From assembly GCF_030269665.1 (NCBI RefSeq), contig NZ_BSTS01000004.1, positions 186,001 through 250,000 on the forward strand: a DNA stretch of 64,000 nt. Reading direction: 5' to 3'. Source of the stretch: Actinomycetospora sp. NBRC 106375 (GTDB lineage Bacteria; Actinomycetota; Actinomycetes; Mycobacteriales; Pseudonocardiaceae). Both the position numbers and the translations under genes were made by a program. The notes below the pieces were generated by a model. It did no database searches and was not told the DNA's origin. It worked only from the letters and a program-made list of their open reading frames with translations. This document shows positions 50,538-57,090 of this stretch, piece after piece (within the stretch, counting starts at the first letter, position 1; the number at the start of each line of letters is the position of its first letter).

Positions 50538-50827
50538 TGAGCGCCCCGACCGACGTCCGTACCGGCGCCCGAACCGTCACCGTGTCCGTGCGGTACTTCG
50601 CCGGCGCCAAGGCAGCTGCCGGCACCCGCGGCGAGCCCGTCGCGCTCCCCGCCGGCGCCACGGTCGCCGACCTCGTCACCGCTCTCGCCGCCGACCACGG
50701 CGACGCCCTGGCCCGCGTGCTCGGCGCGGCGAGCTACCTGCTCGACGAGGTCGCCGTGCACGACCGGTCGACCGTCCTCGCCGACGGCGCGGTCTTCGAC
50801 GTCCTCCCGCCCTTCGCGGGCGGCTGA
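50534..50827 (+). CDS. moaD: MoaD/ThiS-family sulfur-carrier protein (molybdopterin synthase small subunit)
   Basis: This 97-residue ubiquitin-fold protein ends in the required PPFAGG, whose terminal glycine is thiocarboxylated for sulfur transfer. VSVRYFAGAKAAAGTRGEPVALPAGATVADLV and YLLDEVAVHDRSTVLADGAVFDVLPP fit MoaD. The ATG at 50534 overlaps the moaA TGA, so the two proteins are cotranslated for one pathway. A hairpin terminator follows. Confidence 0.92.
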   Translation: MMSAPTDVRTGARTVTVSVRYFAGAKAAAGTRGEPVALPAGATVADLVTALAADHGDALARVLGAASYLLDEVAVHDRSTVLADGAVFDVLPPFAGG

Positions 50828-50829
50828 GT

Positions 50830-50852
50830 GTCAGCGGTGGGCCACCGCTGAC
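50830..50852 (+). terminator. Terminator hairpin after moaD
   Basis: GTCAGCGGTGG and CCACCGCTGAC form a perfect 11-bp inverted repeat around a single G, starting 2 bp after the moaD stop and followed by GTTTCG. Position and stem strength fit an intrinsic terminator. Confidence 0.7.
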
Positions 50853-50903
50853 GTTTCGTGTCCGTCATGCCACACGCTCGACCGGGGCGGTGTTCTCCAG
50901 GAC

Positions 50904-51380
50904 ATGAGCGTCGTCCACGAGACCCGGATCGGTCCCCTGCACCTCGAGGCGTCCGAGCACGGCCTGACCCTGCTCGGCTTCTCCCCCGTCGACGGTGACA
51001 CCCCCCGCGGCGCGGCCGCCGAGGAGACCCTCGACCTCGCCCGCCGCGAGATCGACGCCTACCTCGACGGCACGCTGCGGGAGTTCACGGTCCCCGTCGA
51101 CCTCTCCGGCCACCCGGCCTGGGACCGCCGCGTCCTCGACGAGCTGCGGTCCGTCGGCTACGGCGACACGGTCAGCTACGGCGAGCTCGCGGCCGCGGTC
51201 GGCCTCGGGCCGGCCGACGCGCGCCGGGTCGGCGGTGCCATGGCCCGCAACCCCGTCGCCATCGTCGTGCCGTGCCATCGCGTGGTCGGCGCCGACGGCA
51301 ACCTCACCGGCTACGCCGGCGGCCTCGAGCGCAAGCGCACGCTGCTCGACCTCGAGGCGCGGGACCGGGTGCTGTTCTAG
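50904..51380 (+). CDS. ogt: Methylated-DNA-protein-cysteine methyltransferase
   Basis: This 158-residue suicide DNA-repair protein carries the acceptor cysteine in IVVPCHRVVG (about residue 121), the HTH ELAAAVGLGPADARRVGGAMARNP, and the C-terminal GNLTGYAGGLERKRTLLDLE. It removes alkyl groups from O6-guanine. It lies within 1.4 kb of an AlkA-type glycosylase gene, forming an alkylation-repair neighbourhood, though on opposite strands. Its stop is 3 bp from the convergent HAD-like gene. Confidence 0.93.
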   Translation: MSVVHETRIGPLHLEASEHGLTLLGFSPVDGDTPRGAAAEETLDLARREIDAYLDGTLREFTVPVDLSGHPAWDRRVLDELRSVGYGDTVSYGELAAAVGLGPADARRVGGAMARNPVAIVVPCHRVVGADGNLTGYAGGLERKRTLLDLEARDRVLF

Positions 51381-51382
51381 CG

Positions 51383-51862
51383 TCAGATGCGCCGGCGCAG
51401 GCTCGCCAGCTCCTCGAGCACCTCGGCGACGTCGTCGACGTCCTCGACCTCGTAGGGCGAGCCGACCGCGAGTTCTTCGCCGACCCCGACGACGACGTCG
51501 CCCCGCACCGGCTCACCGGTCGGGGCGACGCCGACGGCGACCAGGGCGGTCGCCCCGAGCTCGTCGCGCAGCGCCGCGACCCCCTCCGGCGTCACGATCC
51601 GGGCGCCGCCCTTGGCGCCCGAGAGGAACATCAGCTCGGCGACCTCGTCCGCGGGCCGGTCGGACACCACGGCCACCGCGGTGCCGTGCAGCGCCACGAG
51701 GACGTTGAGCGCCTCGGAGGAGACCTGCTCGGCACGGGCCTCGGCCGGATCGCCCTCGTCCGGGGCCAGCGCGCCGTCGAACGCGCAGGCCACCAGCAGG
51801 GTCGGCGTCTCCGCGACGCGGTCGAGCGCACCCCACAGCGGGTCGTCGCTGTCCACGGGCAC
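51383..51862 (-). CDS. Trehalose-phosphatase-like HAD protein lacking the nucleophilic Asp
   Basis: This 159-residue protein resembles the core of the trehalose-6-phosphate phosphatase/HAD fold: an N-terminal strand ACAFDGALAP, AVAVVSDRPADEVAEL (motif II-like) and IVTPEGVAALRDELG. In active HAD phosphatases the first motif reads DxDGT; here the first Asp position is Ala and Thr is also Ala (AFDGAL). The protein is also shorter than family enzymes. It is probably a non-catalytic relative. The start is an ATG or GTG at 51862 in a 21-bp gap after the AlkA-type gene, so cotranscription is likely. Confidence 0.65.
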   Translation of the reverse strand: MPVDSDDPLWGALDRVAETPTLLVACAFDGALAPDEGDPAEARAEQVSSEALNVLVALHGTAVAVVSDRPADEVAELMFLSGAKGGARIVTPEGVAALRDELGATALVAVGVAPTGEPVRGDVVVGVGEELAVGSPYEVEDVDDVAEVLEELASLRRRI

Positions 51863-51883
51863 CTCCGTGATCGTCCCCGTGAT

Positions 51884-52780
51884 TCACCCTGGCATGACGT
51901 TCACGGCGTGGTCCAGCGCCGCCCAGAGGTACTGGGTGGCGTAGGCCCGGAACGGCCGCCAGGGCTCGGCGCGGGCGACGAGGTCGCGGTCGCGCGCGGG
52001 CAGCCCGAGGCGCTCGGCCGCGGCCCGCACGCCGAGGTCGCCGGCCAGGAATGCGTCGGGGTCGCCCAGAGCACGCATGGCGACCGTGTCCACCGTCCAC
52101 GGCCCGATCCCGGGCAGGACCGCGAGCGCCGCCCGGCTGGCCGGGACATCGGCCGGGTCGAGCACGACCTCCCCGTCGGCCAGCGCGGCGACCAGCGTGA
52201 GCAGCGTGCGCTTGCGCGTGCGCGGCATGCCGAGCTCGTCGGGGTCGACGGCGGTCAGCGCCGGGGCGCTCGGGAACAGGTGGGTCAGCGTGCTGCCGGG
52301 GCCGGCGAGGCCGTCCGGCAGCGGTGTCCCGTGGCCGCGGACGAGCCGCGCGGCGTGCGTGCGTGCCGCGGCCGTGGAGACCTGCTGGCCGAGGACCGCG
52401 CGCACCGCGAACTCGGCGGGGTCCGGCGAGCCGGGGACCCGGCGGCCCGGCGCCTCGTCGACCAGCGGCCGCAGGACCTCGTCGGCGCGCAGGACCGCGT
52501 CGACCGCGGCGGGGTCGGCGTCGAGATCGAGGACCCGGCGCGCGAGCCCGGCGGCCTCGTCGGCGTCGGCGGCGTCGGTGACGTGCAGCGTCGCCGTGAC
52601 GTGCTCCGCGCCCGGCCGCACCGCGACCACACCGGGACCGCCGGGCAGCGCGAGCGTGCGGCGGTAGGCACCGTCGTGCCACTCCTCGACGCCGGGCACG
52701 GCCGTGGCCACGAGATGGCCGAACAGGTTGTCCGGGCACAGCGGCGGGGCGAACCCCAGGGCGCGCTCCTCGCGGTGCAC
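51884..52780 (-). CDS. alkA: AlkA-type DNA-3-methyladenine glycosylase
   Basis: This 298-residue base-excision repair enzyme has an N-terminal AlkA_N-like domain (GVEEWHDGAYRRTLALPGGPG). The HhH-GPD domain follows, with RAVLGQQVSTAAARTHAARLV, the hairpin LPGIGPWTVDTVAMRALGDPDAFLAGDLGVR (catalytic Asp), and WRPFRAYATQYLW. It removes alkylated purines. I place the start at GTG 52780 (VHREERALGFAPP), which has GGGAGG upstream, because the longer frame upstream is antisense to the VOC gene. The usual Ada-type N-terminal fusion is absent. Confidence 0.9.
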   Translation of the reverse strand: MHREERALGFAPPLCPDNLFGHLVATAVPGVEEWHDGAYRRTLALPGGPGVVAVRPGAEHVTATLHVTDAADADEAAGLARRVLDLDADPAAVDAVLRADEVLRPLVDEAPGRRVPGSPDPAEFAVRAVLGQQVSTAAARTHAARLVRGHGTPLPDGLAGPGSTLTHLFPSAPALTAVDPDELGMPRTRKRTLLTLVAALADGEVVLDPADVPASRAALAVLPGIGPWTVDTVAMRALGDPDAFLAGDLGVRAAAERLGLPARDRDLVARAEPWRPFRAYATQYLWAALDHAVNVMPG

Positions 52781-52879
52781 CGCTGCCTCCCGAGGTCGAG
52801 CTCCGCTCCGCTGCGTCCCCCGGCATCCTGTCCGATCGCTCCAAGCCGCGCCCGGCGGCCGGTCCCTACGGTGACTCCC

Positions 52880-53275
52880 ATGCCTCCTCGTCTCGCCCTC
52901 TTCGAGCTGGTCGTCTCCGACATGGCCCGCTCGCTCGCCTTCTACCGCCGCCTCGGTGTCGACATCCCGCCCGGGGCCGACACCGAGCCGCACGTCGACG
53001 TCGACCTCGGCGCCGGCCTGCACCTGGCCTTCGACACCGAGGACACGATCAGGTCCTTCGACGCGTCGTGGACCCCGCCGGCCGGCGGCCACCGCAGCGC
53101 GCTCGCCTTCGCGTGCGACTCCCCCGCCGAGGTCGACGCGACCTACGCCGCGCTCGTCGACGCCGGGTACCACGGCGAGCTCAAGCCCTGGGACGCGTTC
53201 TGGGGCATGCGCTACGCGACCGTGCACGACCCCGACGGGGCCTCGGTGGACCTGTTCGCGCCGCTACCGGAGTAG
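52880..53275 (+). CDS. VOC-family (glyoxalase/bleomycin-resistance-like) protein
   Basis: This 131-residue protein has the two beta-alpha-beta3 halves of the vicinal oxygen chelate fold: LFELVVSDMARSLAFYRRLGVDIP at the start and MRYATVHDPDGASVDLFAPL at the end, with an acidic metal-ligand-like position in each. Substrate unknown. Such proteins often sit beside AraC regulators; here the AraC-type gene is convergent and overlaps its end by 12 bp. Confidence 0.85.
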   Translation: MPPRLALFELVVSDMARSLAFYRRLGVDIPPGADTEPHVDVDLGAGLHLAFDTEDTIRSFDASWTPPAGGHRSALAFACDSPAEVDATYAALVDAGYHGELKPWDAFWGMRYATVHDPDGASVDLFAPLPE

Positions 53276-53935
53276 ATCCGTCGGCGTGGTGCCCGCGAGC
53301 GTGCGGACCTCCCGCGCCAGGTGGGGCTGGTCGGCGAACCCCTCGGTCGCCGCGACCTCCGCCCACGGGATGCCCGCGCGGGCCCGGGCCAGCGCCCGCT
53401 GCAGGCGCAGGATGCGGCCGAGGTGCTGGGGCCCGTAGCCGAACAACGGCAGGCTGCGCCGGTGCAGGGTGCGGACCGTCGTGCCCAGGGCGTCCGCGAG
53501 CGTCGCGACGTCGGTGCCCTGCGCCAGCGCCGCGAAGACCCGCGCGCCGAACCGGTCCTCGGCGTCCGGCGGCGTCCCCGTGGCGACCCCGCGCAGGACG
53601 CCGGCCGGGTCGCCGGCCACGCGCTCGGTGAGCTCCCGTGCCGCGGGGGCGGACCACACGGTGTCCAGCGTGATCGTGGTGTCGCGCAGCTCGTCGGCGC
53701 GCAGCCCGAGCAGGGCGGGCCCGCGCCCGTGGGAGAACCGCAGGCCGACGTGGGTCCGCCCGCCCCCGTCGTTGAACCGCGCGGCCGCGTCCGGGCCGGC
53801 GACGACCAGCCCGCGCCCGTTCCAGATCAGGTCCAGGCACCCGTCGGGCAGGATCGTGCCGGGAGCCCCGTCGCTGCGCCACAGCACGACCCCGGGCGCC
53901 ACCCGCTCCTCGCGGTAGCCCTTCACGGGCTCCAT
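53264..53935 (-). CDS. AraC-family transcriptional regulator with DUF6597-like N-terminus
   Basis: This 223-residue protein has an N-terminal segment typical of the family (REERVAPGVVLWRS, PDGCLDLIWNGRGLVVAGPDAAA, RFSHGRGPALLGLRADEL). A C-terminal AraC double HTH follows (RTLHRRSLPLFGYGPQHLGRILRLQRALARA, WAEVAATEGFADQPHLAREVRTLAGTTPTDLL). I chose the ATG at 53935 because the upstream frame is made of direct repeats and is unlike the family N-terminus. Those repeats are its probable control region. Ligand unknown. Confidence 0.85.
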   Translation of the reverse strand: MEPVKGYREERVAPGVVLWRSDGAPGTILPDGCLDLIWNGRGLVVAGPDAAARFNDGGGRTHVGLRFSHGRGPALLGLRADELRDTTITLDTVWSAPAARELTERVAGDPAGVLRGVATGTPPDAEDRFGARVFAALAQGTDVATLADALGTTVRTLHRRSLPLFGYGPQHLGRILRLQRALARARAGIPWAEVAATEGFADQPHLAREVRTLAGTTPTDLLR

Positions 53936-53946
53936 GGTGCCCCGCC

Positions 53947-54016
53947 GCGGAGCGAGGGTCACCTTCGGTGCGTGCGACGCCACGCCGTGCGGAGCGAGGG
54001 TCACCTTCGGTGCGTG
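53947..54016. repeat. 28-nt direct repeat, two copies with 42-bp period, upstream of the AraC gene
   Basis: The 28-nt unit begins GCGGAGCGAGGGTCACC and is identical at 53947-53974 and 53989-54016. The start-to-start distance of 42 bp equals four helical turns, fitting paired binding sites for the AraC-type dimer immediately upstream of its start. Confidence 0.6.
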
Positions 54017-54022
54017 GGGCGC

Positions 54023-54041
54023 AGCGAGGGCGTCCCTCGCT
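54023..54041 (-). terminator. Terminator hairpin after the P1 peptidase gene
   Basis: AGCGAGGG and CCCTCGCT form an 8-bp stem with a CGT loop, 15 bp past the peptidase stop, followed on the minus strand by GCCCCACGC. Confidence 0.45.
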
Positions 54042-54056
54042 CCCTCCCCCGGAACC

Positions 54057-55076
54057 TCAGACGGCGCCCGCCACCAGGTCGCGGTAGGAGCGCCAGTAGC
54101 CCGCCGGCGTCGGCACCGAGCGGGCGGCGAGCACGGCGTGGGCGACGGCGCGGGTGACGCAGTCGGCGCCGGCGGTGAGGATCTCCTGCACGCCGGCGAG
54201 GTCGGGGGCGGGGCGTGTGGCGGTGGCGAGGCCGAACAGCGTGTCCCCGTCGGTCATGCCGTGCACGGGGCGCACGGCGCGGGCGAGGCCGTCGTGCCCG
54301 ACGGCGGCGAGCTTCGCGCACTGCGCGACCGAGAGCCCGGCGTCGGTGGCGACGACGCCGATGGTGGTGTTCAGGGTCGGCGGAGCGGCGGCGTCGCGCA
54401 GGGCGGTGAGCAGGGCGGCGCGGTCACCGGGCAGCGCCGGGGGCTCGACGTCGCCGGCCCCGAGGTGGCGCGCGGACCACAGCTCGCCGGTGGCCGCGTC
54501 GACCGCGGACCCGGCGGCGTTCACCACCACCAGCGCGGCGACGACGCTGCCGTCGGCGAGCACGTCCGACGCCGACCCGACCCCGCCCTTGATCCCGCCG
54601 ACCAGGGTCCCGCAGCCCGCCCCCACGACGCCCTGTGCCGGCGCGGTGCCGGAGCACGCGGCGAGCGCGGCGGCGCCCAGCTCGGCGGTCGGGCGCGCGG
54701 TGAAGTCGCCGCCCCGGCCGAGGTCGAAGACCACGGCCGCCGGCACGACCGGCACCACCTCGCCGGGCCCCCCGACGGGGAACCCGCGGCCGGCGGCGCC
54801 GAGCGCGTCGGCGACCCCCGACGCCGCGGCGAGGCCGTAGGCGCTGCCGCCGGTGAGCACCACGGCGTGCACCCGCTCGACGAGCGTGCGGGGGTCGAGC
54901 GCGTCGGTCTCGCGCGTGCCGGGCCCGCCGCCGCGGACGTCGACGCCCGCGACCGCGCCCTCGGGGTCCGGGAGCACGACCGTCGTCCCCGACAGCGCCC
55001 CCTCCCCGGTCAGCTCCGCGTGCCCGACCTGCAGGCCGGGGACGTCGACGATCGTGTTCGTGGGACCGGGAGGCAC
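54057..55076 (-). CDS. P1-family (DmpA-like) self-processing aminopeptidase
   Basis: This 339-residue N-terminal-nucleophile hydrolase resembles DmpA/P1 peptidases: GPTNTIVDVPGLQVGHAEL, GTTVVLPDPEGAVAGVDVRGGGPGTRETDAL, VHAVVLTGGSAYGLAAASGVADAL, and GTLVGGIKGGVGSASDVLADG. The processing site is expected near TLNTTIGVVATDAGL, where the exposed Thr or Ser becomes the nucleophile. The GTG at 55076 (VPPGPTNT) matches the family N-terminus; a GTG at 55124 is possible. It lies between the AraC-type and coxG genes without clear operon links. Confidence 0.85.
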   Translation of the reverse strand: MPPGPTNTIVDVPGLQVGHAELTGEGALSGTTVVLPDPEGAVAGVDVRGGGPGTRETDALDPRTLVERVHAVVLTGGSAYGLAAASGVADALGAAGRGFPVGGPGEVVPVVPAAVVFDLGRGGDFTARPTAELGAAALAACSGTAPAQGVVGAGCGTLVGGIKGGVGSASDVLADGSVVAALVVVNAAGSAVDAATGELWSARHLGAGDVEPPALPGDRAALLTALRDAAAPPTLNTTIGVVATDAGLSVAQCAKLAAVGHDGLARAVRPVHGMTDGDTLFGLATATRPAPDLAGVQEILTAGADCVTRAVAHAVLAARSVPTPAGYWRSYRDLVAGAV

Positions 55077-55185
55077 GGGGCGCAGCCTCGCAGAGCGCGC
55101 GGGGTGGTTCCGAGCGAAGGGCACCGTCGATCGCGTCGACGGTCGACGGGCGCCCCTCGCCGGACATCGGGCGCGACCCCGGACG

Positions 55186-55234
55186 AGCGAAGGGCCCCGT
55201 CGATCGAACTGGTCGACCGAAGGGGCCCTTCGCT
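55186..55234 (-). terminator. Terminator hairpin after the cox gene set
   Basis: AGCGAAGGGCCCC pairs perfectly (13 bp) across a 23-nt loop that itself contains GTCGA/TCGAC, 19 bp downstream of the coxG-like stop on the minus strand. A related, weaker sequence lies at about 55111-55160. Confidence 0.65.
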
Positions 55235-55253
55235 GGAGAACACCGCGAGCGCG

Positions 55254-56129
55254 CTACGACGAGCGGCCCCGCGCGATGAGGATGATCGCGATGATCGCGG
55301 CGAGGACGCCGGCGCCGATGCCCACGGGGGCGAGCCGCTTGAGCACGGCGTCGCGCGAGCTGTCGAGCAGGTCGATCGCCTCGACGCGCTGGCGGGTCGA
55401 CTGACCGGCCGACGCCGCACCCTGCGCGGCGCTCGTGGCCGCCGCGGCGACGGACCCGCCGGGCTTGGCGCCGGTGTCGGCCTTGGCCGCCTCGGCGACC
55501 GTGCTGGGCATCGCCGCGGCGGCCGGCGCGCCGGAGCCGGCGGACACCGGGGTGGGCGCGGCCGGCGCGCTCACCGGCGCGTCGCCGCCGGAGGTCGCGA
55601 CGGCGTCGCCGGCCGGCGCGGTGCCGTTGCCGCCGCTCGGGCTCGACGAGGCGCCCGACGCCGGGGCGGCCGCCGGGGCGCCCCCGCCGCCGAACTCGTC
55701 GGCGAGGCAGGACGCGAACTGCCCGAGGATCTTGTCGCCGACGTCGGACATGACGCCGCGCCCGAACTGTGCGGGCTTGCCGGTCACCTGCATCTCGGTG
55801 AGGACGTTGACCTTGGTCTTGCCGCCGCCGCCGTCGGTCATCGTCAGCGTGGCCTTCGCCGACGCGGTGCCGTTGCCGCGGGAGTCGCGGCCCTGGGCGT
55901 CGACGACGACCTTGTGGTTGCTCTTGTCCCGCTCGACGAAGGTGCCCTTGCCCTTGTAGGTCATCGAGATCGGGCCGAGCTTCACCTTGACAGTGCCGGT
56001 GAAGTCGTCACCGTCGTGGGAGTCGAGGGTGGCGCCCGGGAAGCACGGCGTGACCTTCTCCGGGTCGTTGAGGGCGTCGAACACGGTGTCGATGTCCACC
56101 GGGACGGTGAACTCGTTCTCCAGCTTCAC
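55254..56129 (-). CDS. coxG: CoxG-like SRPBCC protein with C-terminal membrane anchor
   Basis: This is a 291-residue protein. Residues 1-150 form a CoxG/SRPBCC fold (MKLENEFTVPVDIDTVFDALNDPEKVTPCFPGATL, KVKLGPISMTYKGKGTF, NVLTEMQVTGKPAQFGRGVM). A ~100-residue Ala/Ser/Pro/Gly linker and a C-terminal helix (VGIGAGVLAAIIAIILIARG) follow. In carboxydotrophs CoxG recruits the hydroxylase to the membrane, and the anchor here fits that role. It follows coxM with a very strong intervening hairpin, so its expression may be attenuated relative to the enzyme genes. Confidence 0.88.
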   Translation of the reverse strand: MKLENEFTVPVDIDTVFDALNDPEKVTPCFPGATLDSHDGDDFTGTVKVKLGPISMTYKGKGTFVERDKSNHKVVVDAQGRDSRGNGTASAKATLTMTDGGGGKTKVNVLTEMQVTGKPAQFGRGVMSDVGDKILGQFASCLADEFGGGGAPAAAPASGASSSPSGGNGTAPAGDAVATSGGDAPVSAPAAPTPVSAGSGAPAAAAMPSTVAEAAKADTGAKPGGSVAAAATSAAQGAASAGQSTRQRVEAIDLLDSSRDAVLKRLAPVGIGAGVLAAIIAIILIARGRSS

Positions 56130-56162
56130 GGGCTCCTCCTGAGAAGGTGCGGATCACGACGG

Positions 56163-56194
56163 CGGCCCGCCCCCGCGGGTGCGGGGGCGGGCCG
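56163..56194 (-). terminator. Very strong hairpin between coxM and coxG
   Basis: CGGCCCGCCCCCGC pairs with its exact complement across a 4-nt loop (14-bp, almost all G-C stem), flanked by a second partial stem (CACGACG/CGTCGTG). It sits in the 109-bp gap 45 bp after coxM and 34 bp before coxG. A terminator or attenuator is likely. Confidence 0.7.
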
Positions 56195-56238
56195 GGGCGT
56201 CGTGACGATCGGGTCGTCGGACGACTGGCTCGACGTGG

Positions 56239-57090
56239 TCAGCCTGCCGCGGCGAGGACGGCCCGACCCGTGAGCACCCGGGCGAGGTGCTCGCGGTAGT
56301 CGGACCCGGCGTCCGCGTCCGCGGTCGGGCTGGTGCCCTCGGCGGCGGCCTGGGCGGCCTGACGCACAGTGTCCTCGCTTGCCGACTGCCCGACCAGCGC
56401 CGACTCCACACCACGGGCGCGCACCGGCGTGCCCGCCATGTTGGTGAGGCCGATGCGGGCGTCGGTGATCTTCCCGCCGTCGACCTTGACGGTGGCGGCG
56501 ACCGCGACGATCGACCAGGCCTGGGCGACCCGGTTGAACTTCTCGTACCGCGCGCCCCACCCGGTGTACTTCGGGAAGCGGATCTCGGTGAGGAGCTCGC
56601 CCTCGCCGATCGCGGTCGTGAAGTAGTCCTCGAAGAAGTCCGCCGCCGCCACGGTCCGGGTGCCGCCCGAACCGGCGATGACGAACTGCGCGTCGAGGGC
56701 CAGCGCCGGCGCGGCGAGGTCGCCGGCCGGGTCGGCGTGGGCCAGGGCCCCGCCGAGGGTGCCGCGGTGGCGGACCTGCGGGTCGGCCACCGTTTTCGTC
56801 GCCTCACCGATGAGGGCGACGTGCTGGCGCAGCGTGTCGTCACGGGTGACGTCGTAGTGCGACGTCATCGCCCCGACGACGACCTCGTTGCCCTCCTCGC
56901 GGACACCCTTGAGCTCCGGGATGCCACCGAGGTCGATGATCAGCGACGGGTCCGCCATGCGGAGCCGCAGCACCGGCAACAGGCTCTGGCCGCCGGCCAG
57001 GAGCTTGGCGTCGTCGCCGCCGTCGCGCAGGGCCTGCACCGCCTCGTCGACCGTGGTGGGCCGGACGTAGTCGAACTGGGCCGGGATCAC
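56239..57090 (-). CDS. coxM: Xanthine dehydrogenase-family FAD-binding subunit (CoxM-like)
   Basis: This 283-residue subunit carries FAD and passes electrons from the Mo/Fe-S parts to an acceptor. The N-terminal FAD-binding motifs are AKLLAGGQSLLPVLRLRMADP (residues ~28-49) and TVADPQVRHRGTLGGALAHADPAGD (~100-125). The C-terminal CO_deh_flav_C domain has ITDARIGLTNMAGTPVRA. The GTG overlaps the coxL stop (GTGA). It is the third gene of the coxS-L-M order seen here. Confidence 0.92.
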   Translation of the reverse strand: MIPAQFDYVRPTTVDEAVQALRDGGDDAKLLAGGQSLLPVLRLRMADPSLIIDLGGIPELKGVREEGNEVVVGAMTSHYDVTRDDTLRQHVALIGEATKTVADPQVRHRGTLGGALAHADPAGDLAAPALALDAQFVIAGSGGTRTVAAADFFEDYFTTAIGEGELLTEIRFPKYTGWGARYEKFNRVAQAWSIVAVAATVKVDGGKITDARIGLTNMAGTPVRARGVESALVGQSASEDTVRQAAQAAAEGTSPTADADAGSDYREHLARVLTGRAVLAAAG

